Of a stretch of DNA of 9,782 bases, positions 1 through 6,488 are shown in pieces. The stretch lies in contig CAYYQD010000063.1 of NCBI GenBank assembly GCA_964473735.1, positions 1 through 9,782 of the forward strand. Reading direction: 5' to 3'. The notes beneath the pieces were generated by a model, which was given only the letters and a program-made list of their open reading frames with translations, did not search any database and was not told the DNA's origin. Position numbers and translations under genes: made by a program. Within the stretch, counting starts at the first letter, position 1. The number at the start of each line of letters is the position of its first letter. The DNA comes from JAADCS01 sp964473735. GTDB lineage: Bacteria; Hydrothermota; Hydrothermia; LBFQ01.

Positions 1-48
1 ACCTGGTTTGCAACCAGGGGGTCGGGGGTTCGACTCCCCTCCGCTCCA
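1..48 (+). tRNA. tRNA-Ala(UGC), 3' part
   Basis: This is the 3' two thirds of a tRNA gene whose D-arm and 5' acceptor strand lie before the window. Visible in order are the anticodon stem CCTGG (2-6) paired with CCAGG (14-18), the seven-base loop TTTGCAA (7-13) with anticodon TGC (9-11), a five-base variable loop (19-23), the T arm GGGGG/TTCGACT/CCCCT (24-40), the acceptor 3' strand CCGCTCC (41-47) and discriminator A (48). T at 45 is position 70 of the tRNA, so it can form the G3-U70 wobble that identifies alanine tRNAs. The 3' CCA is not encoded. tRNA 3' ends are frequent integration sites, and a restriction-modification cassette begins 60 bases downstream. Confidence 0.95.
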
Positions 49-63
49 CTTGGTGGAGATTTT
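44..63 (+). terminator. hairpin plus short T run at the tRNA 3' end
   Basis: CTCCAC (44-49) pairs perfectly with GTGGAG (53-58) around a TTG loop, and is followed by ATTTT. The 5' arm of the hairpin is the last acceptor bases plus discriminator of tRNA-Ala, so terminator folding and mature tRNA folding would compete for the same bases. The T run is short (four), so termination is plausible but not certain. Confidence 0.45.
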
Positions 64-107
64 AAAGATAGGTGGGTACACAATACTGCGCTCTGTGAGG
101 AACAACC

Positions 108-1391
108 ATGAAAAACTGGGCTAAAATAATAATTGGGGATAGTCGTAGAATGCCGGAGGTGGAGGATAATTCTATCCAGTTAATTGTTACATCGCCCCCT
201 TATTGGTCTATAAAAAATTATGGAATTAAAAATCAGATAGGATATGGACAAACACTTCATGAATATCTAAAAGATTTGTATAGAGTGTGGAAAGAATCCT
301 ATAGAGTATTGGAACCCGGAAGAAGATTGGTTATTAACGTAGGCGATCAATTTGCGAGATCCATAGTTTATGGAAGATACAAAATTATACCTCTCCATGC
401 AGAAATAATCGCACAATGCGAAGATATAGGTTTTGATTATATGGGATCAATAATCTGGCAGAAGAAAACCACAATGAACACTACTGGCGGAGCAAATGTG
501 ATGGGTTCATATCCTTATCCCCCAAATGGGATGGTAGAAATTGATTACGAGTACATTCTCATATTCAAAAAACCCGGCAAAAGTAAAAAAATCCCGAAGG
601 AGATTAAAGAAAAGTCCAAATTAACCAAAGAAGAATGGAAAGAGTATTTCTATGGGCATTGGCGTTTCGGAGGTGCAAGGCAGATAGAACATCAGGCAAT
701 GTTCCCAGATGAATTACCCAAAAGGGTAATAAAAATGTTTAGTTTCGTTGGTGAAACTGTTTTGGATCCGTTTTTAGGGAGTGGAACCACTGTAAAGGTA
801 GCGTTAGAATTGGGTAGAAATGCAATTGGATACGAGATAAATGAGGATTTTCTGAAGGCTATAAACAAGAAAATAAGAACGATGGGTTTATATGTATATG
901 GGAAAAAAATTAAGGTTATAAAGAGGGAGAATCCAATTATTCCAGAAACCATAGATTACGTACCACGAATAAAGGATGCAAAACCCATTGTAGAACCGGG
1001 AAAATTAAGGTTCGGTAAAGATAAATTGTATAAGGTGGTTGATGTTTTAGATGGAGGAGTGTTAAAATTAGATACCGGACTTATGGTTAAATTAAGAGGT
1101 ATAGTAATAACGAATTTAGAAGCTGCCATGTCCTATTTAAGGGAATATGTTCTAAAGAAGAAGGTGTATCTCAAATTTGACAAGGGGTATATAGCAGACA
1201 AGGATGTAGTAGAAGCATACGTATATCTTAAAAACAGGATATTTGTGAATGCATATTTAATAAAGAGTGGGTTTGCAACGGTAGATAAAAATTCTGATTT
1301 TGATTTAAAGGGGAAATTTAAAAAATTAGAAAAGAACTATTTTGCAGAAATTAAGGAGATGAGTAAAGAAGAAACGAAAATTAATCGTTGA
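108..1391 (+). CDS. Type II DNA amino-methyltransferase (beta class, probably m4C) with C-terminal SNase-like domain
   Basis: This is the modification half of a type II restriction-modification pair; it transfers a methyl group from SAM to an exocyclic amino group in DNA. Residues 28-33 are TSPPYW (catalytic motif IV; the S of SPPY favours N4-cytosine) and residues 220-228 are DPFLGSGTT (SAM-binding motif I). The IV-then-I order defines the beta class. A Shine-Dalgarno GAGG (97-100) lies 7 bases before the ATG. Residues about 307-415 resemble a staphylococcal-nuclease (TNase) OB fold, but the catalytic positions are replaced: GDT is GGV (316-318), the arginine of RLxGID is K328, its aspartate is V333, and the GR arginine is about V367. 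That domain is therefore probably a binding module, not a nuclease. The gene is much more AT-rich than those beyond 2025. From the partner endonuclease, the inferred target is CTAG. Confidence 0.88.
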   Translation: MKNWAKIIIGDSRRMPEVEDNSIQLIVTSPPYWSIKNYGIKNQIGYGQTLHEYLKDLYRVWKESYRVLEPGRRLVINVGDQFARSIVYGRYKIIPLHAEIIAQCEDIGFDYMGSIIWQKKTTMNTTGGANVMGSYPYPPNGMVEIDYEYILIFKKPGKSKKIPKEIKEKSKLTKEEWKEYFYGHWRFGGARQIEHQAMFPDELPKRVIKMFSFVGETVLDPFLGSGTTVKVALELGRNAIGYEINEDFLKAINKKIRTMGLYVYGKKIKVIKRENPIIPETIDYVPRIKDAKPIVEPGKLRFGKDKLYKVVDVLDGGVLKLDTGLMVKLRGIVITNLEAAMSYLREYVLKKKVYLKFDKGYIADKDVVEAYVYLKNRIFVNAYLIKSGFATVDKNSDFDLKGKFKKLEKNYFAEIKEMSKEETKINR

Positions 1392-2022
1392 GGTGTGTTT
1401 ATGAAGTTTAAGATAAAGTTTGATGAAATACGAAGACTGATGGAGATAGAATCTCCGGAATTTCCAAAGTATGCAACTCAAATAATAAACTTGGCGAACC
1501 AGAATGCCCAGGCAACAAGGCCTAAAGTTGTTGGCCAGATGACCGAGCTTATAAAAGAATTTACAGGTAGAACATTAGAAGAGTGGGAAGAATGGTATCT
1601 AAAAAAGCATCCGGATTCTATAGACAGAGCGACTAAAAAAATTTTAGATATGATAAATAATTTTCGAGATGTAATTGAACAAATTGACGAGGACATGATC
1701 CGGCAATGGGTAAGGGATTTGGTAATAGTAAAGACCTTTATAGGGCTGAGATTTCAAGAAGCAGTATTGAAAAAGATAGCTGAAAAATTTGACACTGAGT
1801 ATAGACTATCAACACCTGAGGAAGAAAGCAAGGGAATTGACGGTTATATTGGAGGAGTACCCATTAGCTTAAAACCAATTACATACCAATCCAAGAAAAT
1901 GCTGGCAGAAGAAATAGAGGTAGATATTGTTTATTATCAAAAGTTAAAGGATGAACTGAAAATCATTGTTCCTGAAGAATTAGAAAAAAAGTTAAGCAAA
2001 ATTAAAAAGGTGGAGGATAATT
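157..2022 (+). repeat. 15-bp perfect direct repeat (157-171 and 2008-2022)
   Basis: AGGTGGAGGATAATT occurs at 157-171, near the start of the methyltransferase gene, and again at 2008-2022, the last bases of the endonuclease gene. Both copies are read in the same phase and encode VEDN. The second copy ends exactly where AT-rich cassette DNA gives way to GC-rich DNA. The coordinates given span both copies and the DNA between them. Confidence 0.8.
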
Positions 2023-2024
2023 AA
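1401..2024 (+). CDS. MjaI-type type II restriction endonuclease
   Basis: This is the restriction half of the pair, 207 residues, and matches by recall the MjaI restriction endonuclease family (founding member cuts CTAG). Family-like stretches are KVVGQMTELI (42-51), WEEWY (62-66), a conserved WVRDLVIVKTF core (103-113), Q119/E120 in a helix, and GIDGYIGGVPISLKP (145-159). In that last stretch D147 and K158 are the likely D...xK metal-binding residues of a PD-(D/E)xK nuclease. The ATG at 1401 is preferred over an in-frame GTG at 1395 because GAGGTG (1390-1395) is a well-spaced ribosome site for it and overlaps the methyltransferase stop. The two genes are nearly contiguous, with the methyltransferase first. 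Codons are AT-rich like the partner's. The protein ends in VEDN, at the exact point where base composition changes. The family call rests on remembered motifs, not a search. Confidence 0.82.
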   Translation: MKFKIKFDEIRRLMEIESPEFPKYATQIINLANQNAQATRPKVVGQMTELIKEFTGRTLEEWEEWYLKKHPDSIDRATKKILDMINNFRDVIEQIDEDMIRQWVRDLVIVKTFIGLRFQEAVLKKIAEKFDTEYRLSTPEEESKGIDGYIGGVPISLKPITYQSKKMLAEEIEVDIVYYQKLKDELKIIVPEELEKKLSKIKKVEDN

Positions 2025-2216
2025 GATGAAACCTCGGCCGGCTCCCTACTTCTCTTCGGGTCTATTACACCTGAACAACAAGCGGCCATCCCGCTGCGGT
2101 ACTTCACGCCTCCGCCCAAATCCTTCACTCTTGAGCAGGACTTCGGATACCTTCTGTTCGTTGGCAGAAATTCCGCACGCTATCTTAGGAATATGGAGAA
2201 AGGACGTTCGCAATGA
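2025..2216 (+). pseudogene. headless C-terminal gene remnant, unrecognised family
   Basis: After the endonuclease stop the same reading frame stays open for 63 codons, ending at TGA (2214-2216). It reads like real protein, with stretches such as SLLLFGSITPEQQAAIPLRY and FGYLLFVGRNSARYLRN. There is no start codon between the TAA at 2022-2024 and this sequence; the first in-frame ATG is very near its end (NMEKG). Codon use is GC-rich like the resident genes. The simplest reading is the C-terminal tail of a resident gene whose 5' part was lost when the cassette inserted. I do not recognise the family. The ATG-started frame at 2026-2238 over the same DNA gives a Ser/Arg/Pro-rich product and looks like a shifted shadow. 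Confidence 0.6.
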
Positions 2217-2291
2217 TGAGGAGATATGGGCGAGCTAAGGGTAAAACACCTTAAAAAGAAGAATTTGTTTAAACTTATCTTAAATCCTGCA

Positions 2292-2297
2292 TATAAG
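2292..2297 (+). promoter_or_regulatory. possible -10 box TATAAG for the CPBP protease gene
   Basis: TATAAG lies 16 bases before the ATG at 2314, inside the AT-rich 97-base gap between the gene remnant and the protease gene. No convincing -35 hexamer is visible. If it is used, transcription would begin near 2304. The rest of the gap (2217-2291) shows no clear gene or hairpin. Confidence 0.3.
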
Positions 2298-2313
2298 TGC
2301 ATACGACAATACT

Positions 2314-2928
2314 ATGAGGATCGGAAGGAAATCTATGCGCAGTATAGCCCTGCTTTTTGAGGTACTCTTAGTGAGCCTTCTCTGGGCCTTTTCCTTCCGT
2401 GGCCCCTTTAACTTCTGGTACGCCATCTTCGGTACGGCCCTCGTAATGATAGGTCTCTCTCTGGGCCACGGCGTGCTATCCGTAATAAGGCCAAAGCTCT
2501 CGGACCTGCTTTACGGTGCCCTATGGGGTATATTCCTCTTCGCGATAACGTGGGTTTCCTCCTACGTCGTCCGGCACCACGTACCCTACCTGAACGCCTA
2601 CGTTGAGAGTACCAAAGCGTTGAGGTCCTTAGCCCCTAACTACGTCTATGTCCCCGTCGTCTTCACCGTATCTACGGCAGAGGAGTTCTTCTGGAGAGGG
2701 ACAGTGCAGCGCATCCTGATCCTCAAGGTCGGGAAACTTCCCGGTTATCTCATCGCCGTTCTGCTCTACGTGGCCGCCCACGTACTCTCCGGCAACTGGG
2801 CCCTGACCTTAGCCTCTCTCTTCGCCGGACTCTTCTGGGGGTTCCTCTACCTATACTACAGGGACCTAACACCCGTATGGACCTCCCACCTAATATGGGA
2901 CGCCCTGCTCCTAAGTGTCGGTATATGA
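2314..2928 (+). CDS. CPBP (Abi/CAAX-like) family intramembrane metalloprotease
   Basis: A 204-residue multi-pass membrane protein carrying the three CPBP signature motifs: EEFFWR (123-128, the EExxxR motif), a histidine in the YVAAHVLSG segment (H156), and SHLIWDALL with H192 and D196. In this family, which includes Rce1 and bacterial Abi proteins, the glutamates and histidines form the active site of a membrane-embedded endopeptidase. Substrates differ between members and cannot be told here. Hydrophobic segments lie at about 10-26, 33-58, 65-87, 110-122, 143-158, 163-181 and 188-204. An alternative start at 2335 (M8) has an AAGGA ribosome site five bases upstream and is equally plausible. 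The gene is followed after 26 bases by a secreted-protein gene that has its own promoter box, so the two need not be cotranscribed. Confidence 0.88.
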   Translation: MRIGRKSMRSIALLFEVLLVSLLWAFSFRGPFNFWYAIFGTALVMIGLSLGHGVLSVIRPKLSDLLYGALWGIFLFAITWVSSYVVRHHVPYLNAYVESTKALRSLAPNYVYVPVVFTVSTAEEFFWRGTVQRILILKVGKLPGYLIAVLLYVAAHVLSGNWALTLASLFAGLFWGFLYLYYRDLTPVWTSHLIWDALLLSVGI

Positions 2929-2940
2929 GATTTACGGGTT

Positions 2941-2946
2941 TAGAAT
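2941..2946 (+). promoter_or_regulatory. TAGAAT -10 box at leaderless spacing
   Basis: TAGAAT is followed by 8 bases and then the ATG at 2955, so transcription starting 7-9 bases after the box would begin at or next to the start codon. No Shine-Dalgarno sequence is present and no clear -35 is seen. The same box in the same geometry precedes four other genes in this window. Confidence 0.6.
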
Positions 2947-2954
2947 AGCCGTAT

Positions 2955-5177
2955 ATGTTTCTGTTCAGTCTGGGTGCGATAGACGTCTCCATCCTGAGCG
3001 AAGGGAAGGTTATACCCAAGAACACCCCGTGGACCCTGACCCTGACCTTCTCCCTCTCATCCTCCTCCGACCCCGTTAATTTCGTCGGTGTATCCTTAGG
3101 GGACAGTGCCACGTTCAACGGGTACAGCACGGACGGCGCCTTCAACTACGCGTCGGTTAGCACCACCTCCAACAGTATAACCTTCTCCTCCTTCACCTTC
3201 TCCCCGGGAGGGAACGCCAGGGTAACTCTGCGCGACCTGGTGATAACCCGGAGCGAGGGACTGAAGAACCTTTCGGTCGTACTGGCAAACTCCACGGATA
3301 CGCTCTCCGTCGCCGTACCGGTGGTCGTGATAAGGGAGGATACGACCGTCCCCCTCAAGTTCTTCCACAACGTCCTCTCCGAGAGACCAGTCCTTATCAA
3401 CGAGGTGGTTAGGATAAGGGGAGTAGTTAGCGCCGTATTCGGAAACAAGGCGTACGTACAGGACACCTTCAGGGACACCGTAGCGGGTATAGTACTCTAC
3501 GGGAACACCGGATTAAACCCCGGTGAGCTGGTGGTGGCGGAGGGAGAGTTCTCCCCTTACAGAGGGCTTGAGGAGATCTCCTACCCGAATATTCTGCGCC
3601 GTGAGGTGGTGGGAGTACCTGAACCTATTACGGTGGATGGACTAAACAGGGCACGTGAGAGATATTCCGGCGTGCTGATCAGGGTGGATAGCGTGAGGTT
3701 TGACACCACGTTGATACGGGTCCCGGTAGGGGAGAACGTACCCATAGTGGATAAGTACAACAACTCCGGAAACCTCTACCTTGACAGGTACGGGGGAGTT
3801 GAGAGCTTCCCACCCCCCGACACCATCTTTGACTTAGTGGGGGTCATTGATGAGGACAGCGGAAGCGCCGGGAACATATACAGGATAGTCCCGAGGGAGC
3901 CCTCGGACCTCATCTTCTACAACTCCGTGATGCTCAGCTCCCAGACCCCCTACTTCACAACCAAGGGCAAACCCTCCACGTGGAAGTTCTATCTGACCTC
4001 CTTCAATCCCGTGGCCAAGTTCAAGGTGTGCGCCGTAGGGTTATCCTCCTCCGAAATGGGTAGGTCCTCCCTCGGAAGCCGCTCCCCCGACAACGTTCAA
4101 ACCTTCGGTGATACCACCTGTGCGGAGTTCCTGAACCCTCTATTCACGGCCGACACCCTCACCCTATCTCTGGACGCCCACAGCGAAGATTCCCTGACCC
4201 TTCTCCTCTACTCCTCCCTTGATACCCTTGACATATACAGAAGGTCAGTCTTCTCCCCCCGGCTTTACTTCACCACGCCCATCTCCGATATACAGGCCCA
4301 CGGCGAAGACTACTCCTCCAACCTCTTAGGTCAGACCGTCTTAGTCGGAGGGGTGGTTCTGGCGGACGCCTCCGCCTTCAGCGCGACCAGCACCTCCACC
4401 TACATATACGACGGTACAGGGGGGGTGAATCTCTACTCCTCCGGATTCCTTGGCTTGAAAGAGGGAATGCTATTGGTAGCGTTAGGCACCGTTACGGAGT
4501 ACAACGGGCTCACCGAGGTGCTCTTCTCCAGCGTAAAGGTACTCGGAAGGGGAGAGGTGCCCTCTCCCATAAAGCTCCGGAAGGGGCAGGGCCTGAACGA
4601 GGACCTTGAGGGCAACCTGGTCAGGGTGGATACGGTCGTCGTGACCTCCCTCCCATCGTACGCGGGTGTAGGTAAGTCCTTCACGGTGTATAACGGGACG
4701 GTTCCCATAACGGTCTACGTGTATCCGGGCACAGGTATAGACCTATCCGGCATCAAGATAGGGGACTACGTGAGTATTACGGGTATAGTCGGGCAGTACG
4801 ATAACAGTGCCCCATACACCTCCGGGTACCAGCTGATACCGCGGAAGTCCGCGGACCTCATGTCCGTTCCGGGAGAGGCCTACAGGTCCGATAACCTTCA
4901 GGTGCGCATATCAAAGAACGTCTTTATCGCGGGAAAGGAGACGGCCCGGATAGAGGTGAAGGGGCCCAACGGCCTGTACTCCCTGAGGATCTACGACGGG
5001 ATGGGCAGGGTAGTCAAGACCATCGCCGAGGGAGGTGGTGCCGGCATATACGAGTGGGACGGGACGAACGACTCCGGACGGCGGATGCCCCCCGGGATAT
5101 ACGCTCTGGTCGTCGTGGTAAATACGGTTGACGGCGGCCAGAAGGTGGTACGGCCCATAGTGGTCGTGGCCAGGTAG
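2955..5177 (+). CDS. modular surface or secreted protein: two [Ig-like, OB, OB] units plus a FlgD-like C-terminal domain
   Basis: A 740-residue protein rich in Ser/Thr/Val/Gly, as in exported beta-proteins. It appears internally duplicated: a beta-sandwich-like stretch (about 10-130 and 322-440), then two OB-like domains each time (about 145-215 with 238-320, and about 455-530 with 550-635). Recurrent features are VRxRGVV or VLVGGVV openings, GIVLY/GVNLY strands, GxxEIS or GLTEVLF turns, and IVPREPSDLI versus LIPRKSADLM endings. Residues 650-740 are a FlgD/T9SS-tail-like fold with YSLRIYDGMGRVV, YEWDGTNDSG and PPGIYALVVVV. In related phyla such a tail serves as an export or attachment domain. 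The N-terminus MFLFSLGAIDVS is a very short hydrophobic run without a basic n-region; an in-frame TAG at 2946-2948 prevents a longer start, so the export signal is atypical or eroded. The OB domains resemble those of extracellular nuclease accessory proteins, but no catalytic domain is visible. Confidence 0.8.
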   Translation: MFLFSLGAIDVSILSEGKVIPKNTPWTLTLTFSLSSSSDPVNFVGVSLGDSATFNGYSTDGAFNYASVSTTSNSITFSSFTFSPGGNARVTLRDLVITRSEGLKNLSVVLANSTDTLSVAVPVVVIREDTTVPLKFFHNVLSERPVLINEVVRIRGVVSAVFGNKAYVQDTFRDTVAGIVLYGNTGLNPGELVVAEGEFSPYRGLEEISYPNILRREVVGVPEPITVDGLNRARERYSGVLIRVDSVRFDTTLIRVPVGENVPIVDKYNNSGNLYLDRYGGVESFPPPDTIFDLVGVIDEDSGSAGNIYRIVPREPSDLIFYNSVMLSSQTPYFTTKGKPSTWKFYLTSFNPVAKFKVCAVGLSSSEMGRSSLGSRSPDNVQTFGDTTCAEFLNPLFTADTLTLSLDAHSEDSLTLLLYSSLDTLDIYRRSVFSPRLYFTTPISDIQAHGEDYSSNLLGQTVLVGGVVLADASAFSATSTSTYIYDGTGGVNLYSSGFLGLKEGMLLVALGTVTEYNGLTEVLFSSVKVLGRGEVPSPIKLRKGQGLNEDLEGNLVRVDTVVVTSLPSYAGVGKSFTVYNGTVPITVYVYPGTGIDLSGIKIGDYVSITGIVGQYDNSAPYTSGYQLIPRKSADLMSVPGEAYRSDNLQVRISKNVFIAGKETARIEVKGPNGLYSLRIYDGMGRVVKTIAEGGGAGIYEWDGTNDSGRRMPPGIYALVVVVNTVDGGQKVVRPIVVVAR

Positions 5178-5184
5178 TCCGGAG

Positions 5185-5190
5185 TAGAAT
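5185..5190 (+). promoter_or_regulatory. TAGAAT -10 box at leaderless spacing
   Basis: TAGAAT is followed by AGCCGCC and then GTG (5198), leaving a 7-base gap with no ribosome binding site. It lies in the 20-base gap after the surface-protein gene and shares the string TAGAATAGCCG with the box upstream of 2955. Confidence 0.6.
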
Positions 5191-5197
5191 AGCCGCC

Positions 5198-6130
5198 GTG
5201 AAGGTCTTCGTTATAGGCCCCTCGTTTGTGGGGAAGAGTACGTTAGTTGAACGGCTCACCGGTGGAAAAGGGGTGGGAGTTCTAAGCGTTCTGGACGAGA
5301 GGTTTGAGAAGTTGCTGGAGGTTTTCCGCTCCCGAAAGGCCACCCCCCTACAGATAACCTTAATAGACAGCGATGCCCTTGGGAAGGCCTACAACGAGAA
5401 CAGACCGACCCGGGTGTTTCAGGAGTTGGCCGACGCCGACGTCTTCCTTGAGGTCAGTGGAGGTCTGGTGGGAGACTTCCTGAGCTTTACGGACACCACC
5501 CTTCGCTTCCTGAGTGTGGAGAGCGACGTACTCACCCGTAGGATAGAGAGACTTAAGAAAGAGGTGGCCGCCGGGAAAGGGGACAGGCGGGAGCTGGAGG
5601 TACTGGTGAGGGCCCTCAACGCTCTGGAGGAAGGGATACCCCTGTACGCGGTGGATTTCCGTGCGGAGGAGGTGAAAGTACTCCGTGGTCTGGGCCTCCT
5701 CTCCGTGAAACCGAGGGTTATACTCTTCAACGCTACCCGGGAAGGGGGACCGGACGAGGAGATTTTGAACGAGGTTAGGGAGCAGGGCTTACCCTACGTG
5801 GTGGCCAACCTGAAGGAGGAGGACGCGGACGCCCTGAACAGGAAGGTCTCGGAGGCCATACTGAAGGCTACGGATACCATAACCTTCTTCACACCGGGGG
5901 AGAAGGAGACCCGGGCGTGGCCCTTAAAGAGAGGGGGGACGGTATTGGAAGCGGCGGCCACCATACACAACGACTTAGCTAAGCGTTTCGTGAGGGCGGA
6001 GGTAGTCAGGTGGGATAGGCTCGTTGAGGCGGGGGGATGGAAGGGGGCGAAGGAGAGGAACTACGTCCGATTAGAGGGGAGGGACTACGTGGTTCAGGAT
6101 GGAGACTGCATATACATCAGGGCATCGTGA
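5198..6130 (+). CDS. divergent YchF-like P-loop protein with C-terminal TGS domain
   Basis: A 310-residue relative of the YchF/OLA1 ATPase family (usual length about 360). The N-terminus has a Walker A motif (G7 to S14, GPSFVGKS, then T15). The middle contains a helical hairpin (about 108-148) typical of YchF. The C-terminal TGS domain (about 228-309) is well kept, including TFFTPGEKETRAW, AAATIHNDLAKRFVRAEV and EGRDYVVQDGDCIYI. The nucleotide switch elements are degraded. The family's DIAGLV (G3) is replaced by DSDALG (57-62), the expected NxxE specificity loop is NATR (178-181), and the segment between P-loop and G3 is shortened. The protein may bind nucleotide weakly or only act through its TGS domain, which in the family contacts ribosomes or regulatory partners. 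The GTG start is supported by the adjoining -10 box. The 3' end overlaps the convergent coiled-coil gene by 14 bases. Confidence 0.85.
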   Translation: MKVFVIGPSFVGKSTLVERLTGGKGVGVLSVLDERFEKLLEVFRSRKATPLQITLIDSDALGKAYNENRPTRVFQELADADVFLEVSGGLVGDFLSFTDTTLRFLSVESDVLTRRIERLKKEVAAGKGDRRELEVLVRALNALEEGIPLYAVDFRAEEVKVLRGLGLLSVKPRVILFNATREGGPDEEILNEVREQGLPYVVANLKEEDADALNRKVSEAILKATDTITFFTPGEKETRAWPLKRGGTVLEAAATIHNDLAKRFVRAEVVRWDRLVEAGGWKGAKERNYVRLEGRDYVVQDGDCIYIRAS

Positions 6131-6482
6131 AGGCTCTGAACAGCAGAGCGGACAGCAGTACGACCGTTATAACGCCCAAGATTATCAGGAAGAGGACGGA
6201 GGAGTCAAGGTGTTTTATTTTATCTTCAAGGTGTCCTACTCTCCGCCTGAGGTCCTCCACCTCCCCCCGCAGGAGCCGCAGCTCCCCACGGGAGCCTTCC
6301 AGCCCTCTGTCCACGTCGTTCAACTTGCCCGAGAGGGAGTCCAGTCTGTTTTCAAGGGCGTGGAGGTGGTTGTAGATCTCGGCCTTGAACGCCCCCAATT
6401 CACCGATAAGGCCCCTCACGGTCTCCCGGAACTCCCTCTTCGGTACGATGATACTCTTCAGCTCCTCCAGTATCTTCTCCAT
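6117..6482 (-). CDS. small coiled-coil protein with C-terminal membrane anchor
   Basis: A 121-residue protein of unknown family. Residues about 1-93 are charged and helical with heptad-like spacing of Leu/Val/Ile (for example LENRLDSLSGKLNDVDRG and LRLLRGEVEDLRRRVGHLED), consistent with an oligomeric coiled coil. Residues about 96-117 form one hydrophobic segment (VLFLIILGVITVVLLSALLF) followed only by RAFTMP, the layout of a tail-anchored membrane protein. The start codon lies 6 bases after the HIT gene stop, so the two form an operon; the ribosome site is weak, suggesting translational coupling. The stop overlaps the end of the convergent YchF-like gene by 14 bases. Long open frames on the opposite strand here lack such protein-like structure. 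Confidence 0.75.
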   Translation of the reverse strand: MEKILEELKSIIVPKREFRETVRGLIGELGAFKAEIYNHLHALENRLDSLSGKLNDVDRGLEGSRGELRLLRGEVEDLRRRVGHLEDKIKHLDSSVLFLIILGVITVVLLSALLFRAFTMP

Positions 6483-6488
6483 TGAACG

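Noticed and set aside
2026..2238. ATG-started 70-codon open frame with a GGAGG ribosome site at 2012-2016
   Set aside because: The product is rich in Ser, Arg and Pro without hydrophobic pattern and looks like a shifted reading of the gene remnant, whose own frame reads like a true protein.
80..2313. ACAATACT at 80-87 and 2306-2313 as a possible target-site duplication around the cassette
   Set aside because: Eight bases is too short to be convincing, and the right copy lies beyond the gene remnant rather than at the composition break.
2025..2313. Search for a second copy of the tRNA-Ala 3' end as an attachment-site repeat
   Set aside because: No matching stretch was found to the right of the cassette, so integrase-type insertion is not supported.
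6037..6485. Forward-strand open frames opposite the coiled-coil gene
   Set aside because: They overlap a reverse-strand gene with clear heptads, a membrane segment and operon spacing, and their own products are low-complexity.
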